The notes under the pieces were generated by a model. The model did not search any database, had not been told where the DNA came from, and saw only the letters and a list, made by a program, of their open reading frames with translations. A program made the position numbers and the translations under genes. Shown here in pieces: positions 8,456 to 16,733 of a stretch of DNA of 64,000 nucleotides. Origin of the DNA: Acetobacteraceae bacterium UBA6159 (GTDB taxonomy: Bacteria > Pseudomonadota > Alphaproteobacteria > Acetobacterales > Acetobacteraceae); NCBI GenBank assembly GCA_002422345.1, contig DIUL01000032.1:1-64000 (forward strand), given 5' to 3'. Position 1 is the first letter of the stretch. Every line of letters begins with the position of its first letter.

Positions 8456-9840
8456 TCCCGACGATCGCCGAGGCCGCGAAGCTGATCGCGGCGAAGAAGC
8501 TGTCTCCGGTCGAACTGACGCAGGCCTGCCTGTCGCGCATGCACGCGATGGACGACACGCTGCACGCCTTCATCCTGCCGACCGAGGAACGCGCGCTCTC
8601 CGAAGCCCGCGCCGCCGAGGCCGAGATCATGAAGTCTGGCCCACGCGGCCCGATGCACGGCATCCCGATCGGCCTGAAGGACATCGTCGACACCGCCGGT
8701 CTGGAAACGACCTGCCAATCGCGGCTGCTCGCCGGCAACGTGCCCGATAAAGATGCAATGTGTGCCGTCAAACTGGCCTCGGCGGGTTCGGTGCTGATGG
8801 GAAAACTGACCACGCATGAGTTCGCCGATGGCGGACCTTCATTCGATCTGCCCAAACCGCCATCACGGAACCCCTGGAATCCGGATCATTTCACGGCAGG
8901 TTCGTCAAGCGGCACCGGCGCGGCCGTGGCTGCTGGTATGATTTTGTGCGGAATTGGCACGGACACCGGCGGCTCGATCCGCGGACCTGCCGCTTTATGC
9001 GGCATCGCTGGAATCAAGCCGACCTACGGCCTGGTCTCGCGCGCGGGCGTCGCGCCGGCGGCCTTTAGCTTGGATCACATCGGCCCGATGGCGTGGACGT
9101 CCGAGGACTGCGCGATCATGCTGCAGGCCCTCGCGGGGCATGACCCGGCCGACCCCGCCTCCGCCAACCAGCCCATCCCCGACTACACCGCGCTGCTCGG
9201 CACCGGGCTGAAGGGCGTGAAGGTCGGCGTCATCCGCCACTTCCATGAAACCGACGCCCCGGTTGCGCCCGCGACGCAGGCCGGCATCGACAATGCCATG
9301 GCCGTGCTGCGCGACCTCGGCGCCATCGTGTCCGACGTCACCGTGTCGCCGTTGCAGGATTGGCATGCCTGCGGGTCGCTGATTTCGATGGCGGAGCGGG
9401 CAACCGCCTATGAGGAATGGGCGCGCACGCGACTGTCCGAGTTCAGCGAACGCGTGCAGCGCCGGTTGGCCCTGGGCGCGATGGTCTCGGCCGTCGACTA
9501 CCTCCAGGCGGTGCGGCGGCGGCGGGAGCTGCGCGCGGAACTGAAGGCGGCGATGGCTGGGCTGGATGTCGTGATCACGGCGGGTGCTTATGGCGAAGCG
9601 GCGAAGATGGATGCGATCCCGCGTTGGGACGTGTTCGCGGCGCCGAGCTTCACGATTCCGTTCAATGTGACGGGGTATCCGGCGATTGCGGTTTGCACCG
9701 GGTTTGGGCCGCTGGGGCTGCCGGTTTCGATGCAGGTTGTAGGCAAGCCGTTCCAGGAGGCGACTGTTTTCCGGGTGGCGGATGCTTTTGAGAAGGCGAC
9801 GGAATTCCGGAACAAGCGGCCGGCCATGGTGGGGGGCTGA
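8452..9840 (+). CDS. Amidase (amidase signature family, AtzE/GatA-like)
   Basis: A 462-aa amide hydrolase with the Ser-cisSer-Lys triad: K76 in PIGLKDIVDTAG, the cis serine in AGSSSGTGAAV (residues 151-153), and nucleophile S175 in TDTGGSIRGPA. Substrate is unknown. It is closer to AtzE/GatA-like catabolic amidases than to nitrilase-type enzymes. It overlaps the small helical gene upstream and heads a run of three amide hydrolases, so the cluster probably handles amide or urea-type nitrogen compounds. It resembles the amidase at 52207-53619. Confidence 0.9.
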   Translation: MIPTIAEAAKLIAAKKLSPVELTQACLSRMHAMDDTLHAFILPTEERALSEARAAEAEIMKSGPRGPMHGIPIGLKDIVDTAGLETTCQSRLLAGNVPDKDAMCAVKLASAGSVLMGKLTTHEFADGGPSFDLPKPPSRNPWNPDHFTAGSSSGTGAAVAAGMILCGIGTDTGGSIRGPAALCGIAGIKPTYGLVSRAGVAPAAFSLDHIGPMAWTSEDCAIMLQALAGHDPADPASANQPIPDYTALLGTGLKGVKVGVIRHFHETDAPVAPATQAGIDNAMAVLRDLGAIVSDVTVSPLQDWHACGSLISMAERATAYEEWARTRLSEFSERVQRRLALGAMVSAVDYLQAVRRRRELRAELKAAMAGLDVVITAGAYGEAAKMDAIPRWDVFAAPSFTIPFNVTGYPAIAVCTGFGPLGLPVSMQVVGKPFQEATVFRVADAFEKATEFRNKRPAMVGG

Positions 9841-9856
9841 TGGTTTAGGGGGGGTA

Positions 9857-9918
9857 CCCCTCCCCCCACCCTTGGTCCGCTTCGCGGCCCAAGCCCTCAA
9901 GGGGAGGGGGGGATTTTT
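9857..9918 (+). terminator. Stem-loop with T-run after the amidase
   Basis: Outer arms CCCCTCCCC (9857-9865) and GGGGAGGGG (9901-9909) enclose a small inner stem CTTGG/CCAAG (9871-9875, 9889-9893). They are followed by a T5 run at 9914-9918. It looks like an intrinsic terminator or attenuator between the amidase and the acetamidase gene. Confidence 0.55.
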
Positions 9919-9942
9919 GCCGACAAATCAAAGGATTTTCTG

Positions 9943-10899
9943 ATGGCCACGCTTTCTCTTCGCGCGAGTCCCGAAACCGTTCGGATTGGCGTTTTCGACG
10001 CTGTTTTTCCGCCTGTCATGACCATCGCCTCGGGCGATACGGTGGAGGTGCAATGTGTCTCCGGCCGGGATTCGGTGATGCCGCCGGCCGGCTCTCCGCT
10101 GACCTCTCCGCCTGAACTGCTGGCGATCCTGGCGGCCAATCCAGGCACGACCGCGGGTCATATCGTCACCGGTCCGATCGCGATCGAGGGTGCGATGCCC
10201 GGCGACATGCTGGAAATCAAGATCCACAAGATCGTTCCCGGTGCGAACTGGGGCTACAACGTGATCCGTCCCCTCGTCGGCACGCTGCCCGAGGACTTCC
10301 ACGAGACCACGATGATGCACATCCCCGTCGACCAGGAACGCGGCGTCTGCACGCTGCCCTGGGGCACGGAACTGACGCTCGCGCCGTTCTTCGGCGTGAT
10401 GGGCGTGGCCCCTCCCCCGGCCTTTGGCCGCATCGCTTCGAAGGAGCCTCGGATCCATGGCGGCAACCTCGACAACAAGGAACTGACCGCCGGATCGACC
10501 CTGTTCCTGCCGGTCTGGGTGCCGGGCGCCAACTTCTCGGTCGGTGACGGCCATGGCGTGCAGGGCGATGGGGAGGTCTGCGTCACCGCGCTGGAAATGT
10601 GCCTGACCGGAACCTTCACCTTCACGCTGCACAAGGGCGGCGGGCCGACCAATCCGCTGCTGAAGATGCCGCGCGCGGAATCCGCCACGCACTACATCAC
10701 CATGGGCATGAACGAGGACCTGGATCAGGCGATGAAGCAGGCGCTGCGGGAGATGATCGTCTTCATCTGCTCGCGGTCGAACCTGTCGCGGGAACAGGCC
10801 TATGCGTTCTGCTCGCTGGCGGTCGATTTCCACGTCACCCAGACGGTGAACGGGGAAAAGGGCGTGCACGGCCTGCTCAAGAAGGGCCTGCTGTTCTGA
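9943..10899 (+). CDS. Acetamidase/formamidase family protein
   Basis: A 318-aa cytoplasmic hydrolase of the FmdA/AmdA family, which splits short amides to ammonia and the acid. Family features seen are VTGPIAIEGAMPGDMLEI, GVMGVAPP, HGGNLDNKEL (conserved HGGNMD-type motif), FLPVWVPGANFSVGDGHG and GDGEVC. The exact substrate cannot be read from the sequence. It lies between two amidase-signature genes on the same strand with short gaps, consistent with one catabolic operon. Confidence 0.92.
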   Translation: MATLSLRASPETVRIGVFDAVFPPVMTIASGDTVEVQCVSGRDSVMPPAGSPLTSPPELLAILAANPGTTAGHIVTGPIAIEGAMPGDMLEIKIHKIVPGANWGYNVIRPLVGTLPEDFHETTMMHIPVDQERGVCTLPWGTELTLAPFFGVMGVAPPPAFGRIASKEPRIHGGNLDNKELTAGSTLFLPVWVPGANFSVGDGHGVQGDGEVCVTALEMCLTGTFTFTLHKGGGPTNPLLKMPRAESATHYITMGMNEDLDQAMKQALREMIVFICSRSNLSREQAYAFCSLAVDFHVTQTVNGEKGVHGLLKKGLLF

Positions 10900-10936
10900 T
10901 CACGAAGCGTCTGGTATCGAATGAAAGGACCGACCC

Positions 10937-12274
10937 ATGAACGATGCCCAATACGTCGCGACCGAACCGGCCCAGATGACCGGGGCCGAGGCCGCCGCGC
11001 TGATCAAAACCAAGCAATTGTCGTGTGAGGAACTGGCCCGTTCCTGCCTCGCCCGGATCGCCGCCCGCGATGCCGCGGTGAAGGCCTGGCTGTGGGTCGA
11101 CCCCGACTACGTCATCCGGCGCGCCCGCGAACTCGACAAGCTCGGCTCCACCGGACCGCTGCATGGGTTGCCCTTCGGTGTGAAGGACGTGATCGACACT
11201 GCGGATTATCCGACGACGCAGAACTCTCCAATCTATGACCAGACGAAGGTTGGCCGGGACGCGGCCTGCGTCGCCGTGGTGCGCGGCAATGGCGCGCTGA
11301 TCCTGGGCAAGACGGATACGGTGGAGTTCGCCTCCGGCGGGCGGAAGGCGCTGACCCGCAATCCGTACAACCCGGCGCATACGCCGGGCGGTTCCTCCTC
11401 CGGCTCGGGCGCCGCGGTGGGGGATTTCCAGGTCCCCTTCGCCTTCGGCACGCAGACCGGCGGTTCCCACATCCGGCCCGCGTCGTTCAACGGCATCTAC
11501 GGGATGAAGCCGACCTGGGGCACCGTCAGCCGGGAAGGCGTGCGGATGTCGTCCATGACGTTGGACACGGTCGGCTGGTATGGCCGCTCGGTTGACGACC
11601 TGATCCTGGTGGGCACCGCGTTCCGCATCCCGGAGGACCCGCTGACGGTCGACGTCAAGGGCCTGCGCGTCGGCCTGTGCCGCAGCCCGGTCTGGGACGT
11701 GATCCAGCCTGGCGGCCAGATCGCGCTGGAAACCGCGGCGAAGCGGCTGATGGAAGCCGGGGCGATCGTCACCGACCTGGAACTGCCCGAGCCGTTCACC
11801 CGCCTGCACGACGCCCATACCGCGATCGTGAACACGGAAGGCGGGTCGTCCTTCCTGCCGGAATACGTGAACGCCTTCGACAAGCTGGCCCCCGACCTGA
11901 AGGCCAAGGTCGAGAACGTGCTGCAGATCACGCCGGATCGGCTGCTGGCCGCCTACTCGGTCGCCGATGCCTGCCGGCCGATGCTGGATGCGATGTTCGG
12001 CACCGAGTTCGACGTGATCCTGACGCCCAGCGCGCCAGGGGAGGCACCGGTCGGGCTGCACACGACGGGGGATGCGGTGTTCAACCGGATGTGGACGCTG
12101 CTGCATGCGCCGAACGTGGGTATCCCGGTGTGCCGAGGCCCCGCCAACCTGCCGGTCGGCGTGACGCTGGTGGGCAAGCGGTTCGCGGACTCCCGGCTGC
12201 TGGCGATCGCCAAGGCGGTGGCGCCGGTCATCGACGCCGACCCGACGGCGGGGTTGCGGGAGCTGTGGGGATAA
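10937..12274 (+). CDS. Amidase (amidase signature family)
   Basis: A second amidase-signature enzyme of 445 aa. The lysine is in LPFGVKDVIDTADYP, the cis serine in PGGSSSGSGAAV, and the nucleophile serine in GTQTGGSHIRPASFNG, where HIRPAS replaces the common SIRxPA. It starts 38 bp after the acetamidase gene and is probably co-transcribed. It is diverged from the first amidase, so a different amide substrate is likely. No signal peptide is seen. Confidence 0.9.
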   Translation: MNDAQYVATEPAQMTGAEAAALIKTKQLSCEELARSCLARIAARDAAVKAWLWVDPDYVIRRARELDKLGSTGPLHGLPFGVKDVIDTADYPTTQNSPIYDQTKVGRDAACVAVVRGNGALILGKTDTVEFASGGRKALTRNPYNPAHTPGGSSSGSGAAVGDFQVPFAFGTQTGGSHIRPASFNGIYGMKPTWGTVSREGVRMSSMTLDTVGWYGRSVDDLILVGTAFRIPEDPLTVDVKGLRVGLCRSPVWDVIQPGGQIALETAAKRLMEAGAIVTDLELPEPFTRLHDAHTAIVNTEGGSSFLPEYVNAFDKLAPDLKAKVENVLQITPDRLLAAYSVADACRPMLDAMFGTEFDVILTPSAPGEAPVGLHTTGDAVFNRMWTLLHAPNVGIPVCRGPANLPVGVTLVGKRFADSRLLAIAKAVAPVIDADPTAGLRELWG

Positions 12275-12303
12275 CCCACGCATGGCAGGGCAGGCTGGAT
12301 CGC

Positions 12304-12330
12304 GGGGTTGTGCCTCGGGCGGGCAACCCC
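12304..12330 (+). terminator. Hairpin between amidase cluster and ribA
   Basis: Perfect 7-bp arms GGGGTTG (12304-12310) and CAACCCC (12324-12330), 30 bp after the amidase stop. Probable end of the amidase operon. An AATATAA element just after it (about 12343-12349) could be part of the ribA promoter. Confidence 0.4.
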
Positions 12331-12370
12331 CACTATCGGGGGGAATATAACGCCCCGCGCCCAGGTTGTG

Positions 12371-13510
12371 ATGCCGTCTGAAACACTTGCCCCCTTGAAG
12401 CCGACCGATGCGGAAACGCTGACGCTGCGCCAGATCCACCGCGCGGCGTCGGAGCTTCGGCGCGGCGTCCCGGTCGTGCTGCGCGGAGAGGCCACGCTTT
12501 GTCTGCTGGCGGCAGAGACGGCCAGCCCGCAGGCGATTGCCGAACTGACGTCGCTGGGCGTGGATGCGCCGATCCTGCTGCTGGCCCCGATCCGGGCCGC
12601 GGCGGCGATCAGGCAATCGGTGGATATCGGTGCGTCGGTCACCGCCGTGCGGATGCCGGCGGAACTGATGGTGCCGGATACTCTGCGGGCGCTGGCTGAT
12701 CCGACACTGCCGCAGAAGCGGATCACCGAAGCGTTCGAGACCGTTGCCGCACCGGCCGATGGGTCCGCCGCCCTGAACCTCATCAAACTCTCCCGCCTCC
12801 TCCCCGCCGTCATCGCCGTCACCGCTCGGCCGGACATCGCGCTGGAAGCGGGGCGGCATGACCTGGTGTCGGTGCAGGCGGCGGATGTGCTGCGCTATCC
12901 AACACTTGAGGTGGCGGGGCTGCGGCTGGTGGCCTCCGCCCCCGTGCCCGTCGCCGATGCCCCGGATGCGCGCCTGGTGGCGTTCCGGACCGAGGGCTCG
13001 GGGCTGGAGCACCTGGCCATCGTCATCGGCAAGCCCGAGGAAGCCGAGGCGCCCCTGGTCCGCATCCACAGCGAGTGCTTCACCGGCGACCTGATGGGCA
13101 GCATGCGCTGCGACTGCGGGGAGCAACTGCGCGGCGCCATCCGCCGGATCGCTGCCGATGGGGACGGAGTGGTGCTGTACCTCGCCCAGGAGGGCCGGGG
13201 GATCGGCCTGGTGAACAAGCTGCGGGCCTACACACTACAGGACCGCGGGCTGGACACCCTGGACGCCAATCGCGCTTTGGGCTGGGGCGCGGATGAGCGG
13301 AACTTCATGACCGGATCAGCTATGCTGAGCCTGCTGGGCATCCCGCGCATCCGCCTGCTGACCAACAACCCCGAGAAGGTCGCCGCGATGGAGGCCTGTG
13401 GGGTGCAGGTGCTGGGTCGGGAGGAACATGAGTTCGACCCGAATGGCGTGAACGATGAGTACCTGTCCACGAAGGCTGCCCGGTTCGGGCATATGCTGGA
13501 CCGGTCTTAG
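12371..13510 (+). CDS. ribA: GTP cyclohydrolase II
   Basis: It opens GTP to 2,5-diamino-6-ribosylamino-4-pyrimidinone phosphate, the first step of riboflavin synthesis. The product has 379 aa from ATG 12371. The C-terminal catalytic half is complete: the zinc cysteines in ECFTGDLMGSMRCDCGEQL, then YLAQEGRGIGLVNKLRAY and RLLTNNPEKV. The first 170 residues resemble a degenerate RibB-like domain without obvious active-site acidic residues, as in many alphaproteobacterial RibA proteins. I see no FMN riboswitch in the short upstream gap. Confidence 0.93.
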   Translation: MPSETLAPLKPTDAETLTLRQIHRAASELRRGVPVVLRGEATLCLLAAETASPQAIAELTSLGVDAPILLLAPIRAAAAIRQSVDIGASVTAVRMPAELMVPDTLRALADPTLPQKRITEAFETVAAPADGSAALNLIKLSRLLPAVIAVTARPDIALEAGRHDLVSVQAADVLRYPTLEVAGLRLVASAPVPVADAPDARLVAFRTEGSGLEHLAIVIGKPEEAEAPLVRIHSECFTGDLMGSMRCDCGEQLRGAIRRIAADGDGVVLYLAQEGRGIGLVNKLRAYTLQDRGLDTLDANRALGWGADERNFMTGSAMLSLLGIPRIRLLTNNPEKVAAMEACGVQVLGREEHEFDPNGVNDEYLSTKAARFGHMLDRS

Positions 13511-13536
13511 GCGGGGTCACGCCGGCGACACCCCCG

Positions 13537-13600
13537 CGTCATCCCGGGACCATTCGCGGCAGGGTGCTGGTATTGGTCCCGGGACAAGCCCGGGATGACG
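13537..13600 (+). repeat. Long palindromic element between convergent genes
   Basis: CGTCATCCCGGG (13537-13548) pairs perfectly with CCCGGGATGACG (13589-13600). The inside also pairs through GGGACC/GGTCCC. The right part (13577-13600) is a minus-strand copy of the CGTCAT-stem-CTTG palindrome family also found at 8001 and 8086. It sits between convergent ribA and the monooxygenase gene and may act as a bidirectional terminator. Confidence 0.6.
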
Positions 13601-13679
13601 GGGTGGAGAGTGCCGCGGCTTCAGGCGGACCATCCGCGGCCGACGTCAATCGGACCGCGGATCGTCGCCCATCCCTCCG

Positions 13680-15437
13680 TCAGACCAGCCCGATTTCCTG
13701 TGCCTTGATCTGCATCGCGAGATAGCGCGAATACATCCGGCACTGGGAGAATGACCCGCCGGTGAACCACAGCCCCCGCTGCGGGGTCCGCATCCACATA
13801 TTGGCCAGTTCCTGGTTGTCGTCGAAGCCCCAGACCGGGCCGACGTGTTTGGCCATCTCGGGGCCGAACAGCGCCTCCACCATCGCGCCCTGGCCCTTGT
13901 AGCCGGTGGCGAGCACGGCCAGTTCGCCGCCGAGTTCACGCCCGTCCTTCATGCGGACGCCGGTCTGCGTGAAGGTCTCGATGTCGTGGTACTGGATCAG
14001 GCCGATCTCACCCCGCACGATCAGTTCCGAGCAGCCAACGTTGAAGTAATAGCCGCCGCCGCGGGTGCGGTACTTGAGCGGCCAGCCGGTCCCGTCCTCT
14101 CCGAATTCCAGGCGGAAGCCGGCTTTCTCCAGGCCCTCCAGCAGCGGGGCGTCGAGTTCGCGGGTCTTCGCCGTCAGCAGCTTATGCGCCTGCTTCATCA
14201 CCGGCGTCGGGAAGGAGGTGTTGATCAGGTCGCGGTCGTCCATCGAGGGGCCGCCGCCGTAGTAGATGCCGTCATACAACTGCGCGCTGGGCTCGACGTT
14301 CACGACCAAGGTCGGGCTGCGCTGCACCATGGTGACCAGGGCGCCGTTGCCGTGCAGGTCCTGCGCGATGTCATGCGCGCTGGTACCGGTGCCGAACACG
14401 AACACCTTCTTCCCCCGCCATTCCGCGCCGTTCCCGAACTTGGAGGAATGGACGACCTTGCCGCCGAAGCGCTCGATCGTCGCGATTTCGGGGATGTTCG
14501 GGATGCTGCTGACGCTGGTCGCCATGATGATATGGCTGGGCTTCATCACCCGCGTCGACCCATCGGCCAGCTTCAGCGTGGCGATCCAGCACTTCGACGC
14601 AGCGTCGTAGGTGGCGCCTTCGAAGCTGGTCTTCGTCCAGAAGTCGATCTCCATCGCCTCGACATAGAATTCGAGCCAGTTGGCGATCTTGTCCTTCGGG
14701 ATGTAGTTCGGCCAGGTCTTCGGGAACGGCAGATAGGGCAGGTGGTTGCTGAAGACCTGATTGTGCAGCTTCAGCCCATGGTAGCGCAGGCGCCAGTTGT
14801 CACCGACGCGCGCCATGCGGTCGACCACCAGCGCCTCCACCCCCAGCGCCCGCAGGGACGCGGCCGAGGTCAGGCCGGCATGGCCGCCGCCGACGATCAG
14901 GACGGTCGGGTCGCGGTCGGCATAGCGGGCGGACTCGTTGCGCTTGTCCTGCCAGTTGGGGCCCTGCCATTCACGCTCGAACGCCGGTTCCTCCCGCGCC
15001 AGACGCTCGGTTTCCTCGTCATGCCCGTTCAGGCTGTGCAGGGCGGTCATCAGCGTCCAGGCCTGCGAGGCATCGGCGTCGGCGTGCTTGATCCGCAGGA
15101 TGCCCGCGCCGCGACCGACCTTGGTCTCGAACCGCAGGATCGCCTCGATCGTCTGCTCTCCGGCGCGCTCCACCAGCCGCGGCGGATAGCGATCGGTGTC
15201 GACGGCGAAGTTGCGGGCGCCATTGGCCTCGGCCGCGGACAGGAAGGCGGCCGCGACGGCATCGCGGTTGCTGACGGTGGCGATCTTCCAGGTCAGGGCG
15301 ACGATGTCGCGCCAATGCCCGTCGTCACGGAAGCGGGCGGCGATGCCGGCGGCGTCACGACCCTCCAGCGCCTGGTTGAAACTGGTGAGCCACGCCTCGA
15401 CGATCTGGCTGGCCCGTGCGTCCGATACCGCTAGCAT
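13680..15437 (-). CDS. FAD/NAD(P)-dependent monooxygenase (FMO-like) with N-terminal NTF2-like domain
   Basis: A 585-aa flavoprotein. The first ~150 residues look like an NTF2/SnoaL-type domain (VEAWLTSFNQALEGRD, RFRDDGHWRDIVALTW). Then comes the FAD Rossmann motif VLIVGGGHAGLTSAASLRAL, an NAD(P) motif VFVFGTGTSAHDIAQDL and the late VLATGYKGQ motif. These are the marks of group B flavin monooxygenases. The N-terminal domain may help substrate binding. Start 15437 (MLAVSDARASQ) is preferred over 15527. The substrate is unknown. Confidence 0.85.
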   Translation of the reverse strand: MLAVSDARASQIVEAWLTSFNQALEGRDAAGIAARFRDDGHWRDIVALTWKIATVSNRDAVAAAFLSAAEANGARNFAVDTDRYPPRLVERAGEQTIEAILRFETKVGRGAGILRIKHADADASQAWTLMTALHSLNGHDEETERLAREEPAFEREWQGPNWQDKRNESARYADRDPTVLIVGGGHAGLTSAASLRALGVEALVVDRMARVGDNWRLRYHGLKLHNQVFSNHLPYLPFPKTWPNYIPKDKIANWLEFYVEAMEIDFWTKTSFEGATYDAASKCWIATLKLADGSTRVMKPSHIIMATSVSSIPNIPEIATIERFGGKVVHSSKFGNGAEWRGKKVFVFGTGTSAHDIAQDLHGNGALVTMVQRSPTLVVNVEPSAQLYDGIYYGGGPSMDDRDLINTSFPTPVMKQAHKLLTAKTRELDAPLLEGLEKAGFRLEFGEDGTGWPLKYRTRGGGYYFNVGCSELIVRGEIGLIQYHDIETFTQTGVRMKDGRELGGELAVLATGYKGQGAMVEALFGPEMAKHVGPVWGFDDNQELANMWMRTPQRGLWFTGGSFSQCRMYSRYLAMQIKAQEIGLV

Positions 15438-15492
15438 CCGTTTGGTAACCCTTGTTCCCGCGTTCAGATGCGGCACAAGGTAACGGAGGGGG

Positions 15493-15520
15493 GTGGTCCC
15501 GGCAATGATGCCGAGACCAC
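15493..15520 (-). terminator. Hairpin after the luciferase-like monooxygenase gene
   Basis: Arms GTGGTC (15493-15498) and GACCAC (15515-15520) enclose a second paired CGGCA/TGCCG with loop ATGA. The structure lies just after the stop of the gene at 15531-16607 and before the next minus-strand start, so it is a likely terminator. Confidence 0.5.
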
Positions 15521-15530
15521 TGTCCAACCA

Positions 15531-16607
15531 TCAATCCGCCGCGAGGCGCGGGGCGTCCATCGCCTGCACATGCGGCAGCACTTCCCGGGCGAACAGGCGC
15601 AGCATCTGCGTCGTCTTCTCCGGCCCGTAGTAGGGCGGGTAGTGCAGCATGATCGACGTCGCGCCGACCTTGCGGAATTCCTCGATCTTGCGGATCACCG
15701 TGTCGGGGGACCCGTGCAGGATCGTGTTCTCCACCAGGTTGTCGTAGCTGAGGGCGTTGTCGTCGCGTTCGGCCGTCACCTCTCCGAAATACCGCCCGGT
15801 GCCACCGCTGACGAAGCTGCGGACATGGCGGACCACGCCCTCGGCGCTGTCAGCCTTGGCCTGCGCGTCGGTGGGGGCGACGTAGACGAGGCGCGTGACG
15901 TCCACTTCCCCGAAGGCGGGGTTCTGGTTGTAGGGCGCCACGGCCTCCTTCATGTGGGACCGATAGGTCTTGATGTGATCGGCGATGGTGGCCAGGTCGG
16001 GCAAAGTGGACTGCATCAGCCCGAAGCCCCAGCGGGCCGCATGGCTCATGGAACGATCGGTGCCGGCGCCCATGTAGATCGGCGGATGCGGCAACTGCAC
16101 CGGGACCGGGTAGATCTCATACGGTTCGGGGATGTCGAAGTTGTAGTATTTCCCCTCCGCCTTCATCTTCTTGTCGTGAAAGCCCTTCAGGATCAGCGGG
16201 ATGGCCTCTTCCTGCATGTCGCGGCGGGCTTCGTAGTCGACGCCCAGGCCCTCGAATTCATAGGGCCGGTAGCCGGACCCAAGGCCAAGCTGGAAGCGGC
16301 CGTTGCTGAGGATGTCGATGAAGGCGGCGTTCTCGACGATGCGCATCGGGTGGTGCAGTGGCACGACCATCACGCCAGCGCACAGCTTGATCCGCTTGGT
16401 CAGGGCGGCGAGGTAGCACAGATAGCTGAACGGGTCCGGCATGATGCCGTACTTGTTCGAGAAATGGTGCTCCGCGATCCAGATGCTGTCGAAGCCCAGC
16501 GCCTCGGCCTCCAGCACCTCCCGCGTCGTGCGGGCATGCACCGCGTGATGCGGATGCGGCTCGGTCGCGAGGTCGGGGTGGGAGGTATAGAGGATCCCAA
16601 TCTTCAT
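15531..16607 (-). CDS. LLM-class flavin-dependent oxidoreductase
   Basis: A 358-aa bacterial luciferase-like monooxygenase (TIM barrel) that probably uses reduced FMN. Family features are MKIGILYTSHPD at the start, LGFDSIWIAEHHF, VVPLHHPMRIVENAA, GRFQLGLGSGYRPYEF and the C-terminal HGSPDTVIRKIEEF. Start 16607 is chosen because it gives the family N-terminus; the frame extends to 16661 but that part is not conserved. The substrate is unknown. Confidence 0.88.
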   Translation of the reverse strand: MKIGILYTSHPDLATEPHPHHAVHARTTREVLEAEALGFDSIWIAEHHFSNKYGIMPDPFSYLCYLAALTKRIKLCAGVMVVPLHHPMRIVENAAFIDILSNGRFQLGLGSGYRPYEFEGLGVDYEARRDMQEEAIPLILKGFHDKKMKAEGKYYNFDIPEPYEIYPVPVQLPHPPIYMGAGTDRSMSHAARWGFGLMQSTLPDLATIADHIKTYRSHMKEAVAPYNQNPAFGEVDVTRLVYVAPTDAQAKADSAEGVVRHVRSFVSGGTGRYFGEVTAERDDNALSYDNLVENTILHGSPDTVIRKIEEFRKVGATSIMLHYPPYYGPEKTTQMLRLFAREVLPHVQAMDAPRLAAD

Positions 16608-16733
16608 CGTCGTCTCAACCCTGTCGTTCCGCCGAAACGCTAAGCCCGGCGGGCCGATCACGCAACCGAGCGTCGCTTGCTGGACAAGTGCGGTGGCATC
16701 GGCTCAATGCGGGGGGAATGAGGACGGGGGGAG

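Noticed and set aside
12275..12370. FMN riboswitch before ribA
   Set aside because: The gap is only 96 bp and the conserved FMN-aptamer elements are absent.
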